Positions 7,334-7,841 of a stretch of DNA of 7,841 nucleotides are shown here, one piece after another (position 1 is the first letter of the stretch; each line of letters begins with the position of its first letter). Location: positions 1-7,841 of the forward strand of contig DASYQD010000193.1 in NCBI GenBank assembly GCA_036005845.1, read 5' to 3'. This stretch comes from DASYQD01 sp036005845 (GTDB taxonomy: Bacteria > Acidobacteriota > Thermoanaerobaculia > Multivoradales > JAIOJS01). The position numbers were made by a program, and so were the translations under genes. The notes under the pieces are model-generated. The model made no database searches, was not told the origin of the DNA, and saw only the letters and a program-made list of their open reading frames with translations.

Positions 7334-7666
7334 GTGCCGTCGTTCAACGCGGTGCTCGGGCTCGCCGCCGGCGAGGACGGCGAGGTGGTCCTCGACACCC
7401 GGCCCGAGCACGAGGTCGTCCCCGGCACCATCCACTTCGCCGTGCTGGCAACGGTGGGCGAGGTCGCCGCGGCGGGCGCCGTCGGCGCGCCGGTGGTGCC
7501 GGCCGCCGTCTCGCTGTCGTTGCTCACCCGCGCCAAGCCGGGCCGCCTGATCGGCCGCGGCCGGCTGCTGCGCCGCGGCCGCACGCTCGCCTTTGCCGAA
7601 GGCGAGGTGCTGCAGGATGAGCGGCTCGTCGCCAAGGTCGCGGTCACCTTCGCCTTGGTTGGCTGA
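7334..7666 (+). CDS. Small PaaI-like hotdog-fold thioesterase
   Basis: A 110-residue protein. The order of elements fits the PaaI/YbgC-like hotdog fold: an N-terminal GL-x9-VVLDTRPEHEVVPG strand pair, the central helix IHFAVLATVGEVAAAGAV (33-50), then three long strands (VVPAAVSLSLLTRAKPGRLIGRGRLLRRGRTLAFAEGEV and the closing LVAKVAVTFAL). Family members hydrolyse acyl-CoA thioesters in the cytoplasm. The usual HGG at the start of the central helix reads HFA here (34-36), while Glu43 sits where the family has its acidic catalytic residue. The protein may therefore have altered activity or act mainly as an acyl-CoA binding relative. At 110 residues it is somewhat short for the family (about 130-140). 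There is no Shine-Dalgarno before the GTG, and a -10 box lies right in front of it, so a leaderless start is likely. Confidence 0.75.
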   Translation: MPSFNAVLGLAAGEDGEVVLDTRPEHEVVPGTIHFAVLATVGEVAAAGAVGAPVVPAAVSLSLLTRAKPGRLIGRGRLLRRGRTLAFAEGEVLQDERLVAKVAVTFALVG

Positions 7667-7675
7667 GGGGTGTGT

Positions 7676-7693
7676 GTCGACTGCGGTCGACCG
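7676..7693. repeat. Paired palindromes just after the thioesterase gene
   Basis: GTCGAC occurs twice, at 7676-7681 and 7686-7691, 4 bases apart, so the pair forms a 6-bp stem with a 4-base loop. The second copy is the core of a 10-bp palindrome CGGTCGACCG (7684-7693). It begins 9 bases beyond the thioesterase stop and may mark the 3' end of that message. No T-run follows. It could also belong to the end of the insertion element at the right edge. Confidence 0.3.
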
Positions 7694-7740
7694 TGACCAC
7701 CCGGCCGGACTTCCCACGGCTTGTCAAGTCGATCGCGGCT

Positions 7741-7841
7741 TCACAGGCCGTCTCGCTCAGGCGCGATGGTTGGGGTGGCGGGATGAGCTCGTTGTGTGTC
7801 GTAAGTCTTCTGGTCGCGCAGCATGGCCATCAGCACACGCA
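7741..7841 (-). mobile_element. C-terminal fragment of a probable IS110-family transposase, cut by the window edge
   Basis: Reading in from the right edge on the minus strand, the frame beginning at 7839 gives RVLMAMLRDQKTYD and ends at a TGA at 7741-7743, 32 residues in all. The motif resembles the C-terminal end of IS110/IS1111 transposases, where a helix of the type (R)KLLxxxNAMLRDxxPW closes the protein. The remaining residues are rich in Pro, Thr and Ala and are not informative. The match rests on about 14 residues, so another transposase family or a chance frame cannot be excluded. If correct, the element continues to the right of the window and its end lies somewhere between 7667 and 7740. 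Confidence 0.4.

Noticed and set aside
7671..7801. 9-base direct repeat TGTGTGTCG (7671-7679 and 7793-7801) as a target-site duplication
   Set aside because: The sequence is simple and the second copy lies inside the putative transposase frame, so it does not flank an element.

Overview
The window is a GC-rich bacterial chromosome segment with dense coding and long spurious open frames on the opposite strand. A diderm (Gram-negative-type) cell is suggested by a lipoprotein with a Ser after the lipid-bearing Cys (Lol-type outer-membrane sorting), a secreted protein with a classical signal peptide, and an AidB-type acyl-CoA dehydrogenase. The lineage cannot be fixed from the sequence. Acidobacteriota, Myxococcota or another GC-rich proteobacterial-type genome are guesses from composition and gene style only.

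Layout from left to right. Positions 1-263 carry no convincing gene but hold several inverted repeats. Then five genes run on the minus strand (transcribed right to left): an AidB-like acyl-CoA dehydrogenase (7259-5499), a secreted protein that reads as a seven-bladed beta-propeller (5317-4124), a membrane sensor histidine kinase (4011-2206), a sigma-54-dependent NtrC-family response regulator (2206-866) and a lipoprotein with two BON domains (821-264). A small PaaI-like hotdog thioesterase (7334-7666) is divergent from the dehydrogenase. The right edge holds what looks like the C-terminal end of an IS110-type transposase.

How they may work together. The kinase and regulator genes overlap by one base (TGATG), so they form one two-component system, and the BON lipoprotein follows 44 bases later behind a very strong ribosome binding site. 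Upstream of the propeller gene, in the right orientation, is a good match to a sigma-54 promoter (TGGCATG-N4-CTGCA, with GG-N10-GC spacing exact), flanked by two dyads. The regulator is a sigma-54 activator, so the simplest model is that the kinase senses an envelope signal through its periplasmic domain and the regulator switches on the propeller gene, possibly by read-through its own genes and the BON lipoprotein as well. This is the most interesting hypothesis in the window: a self-contained, sigma-54-controlled envelope module with an unassigned secreted propeller as its main output.

Two unusual starts flank the short divergent region at 7260-7333. The dehydrogenase appears to begin at a CTG codon with a well-placed GGAG. 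The thioesterase appears to have a leaderless GTG start, 6 bases after a TATACT -10 box.
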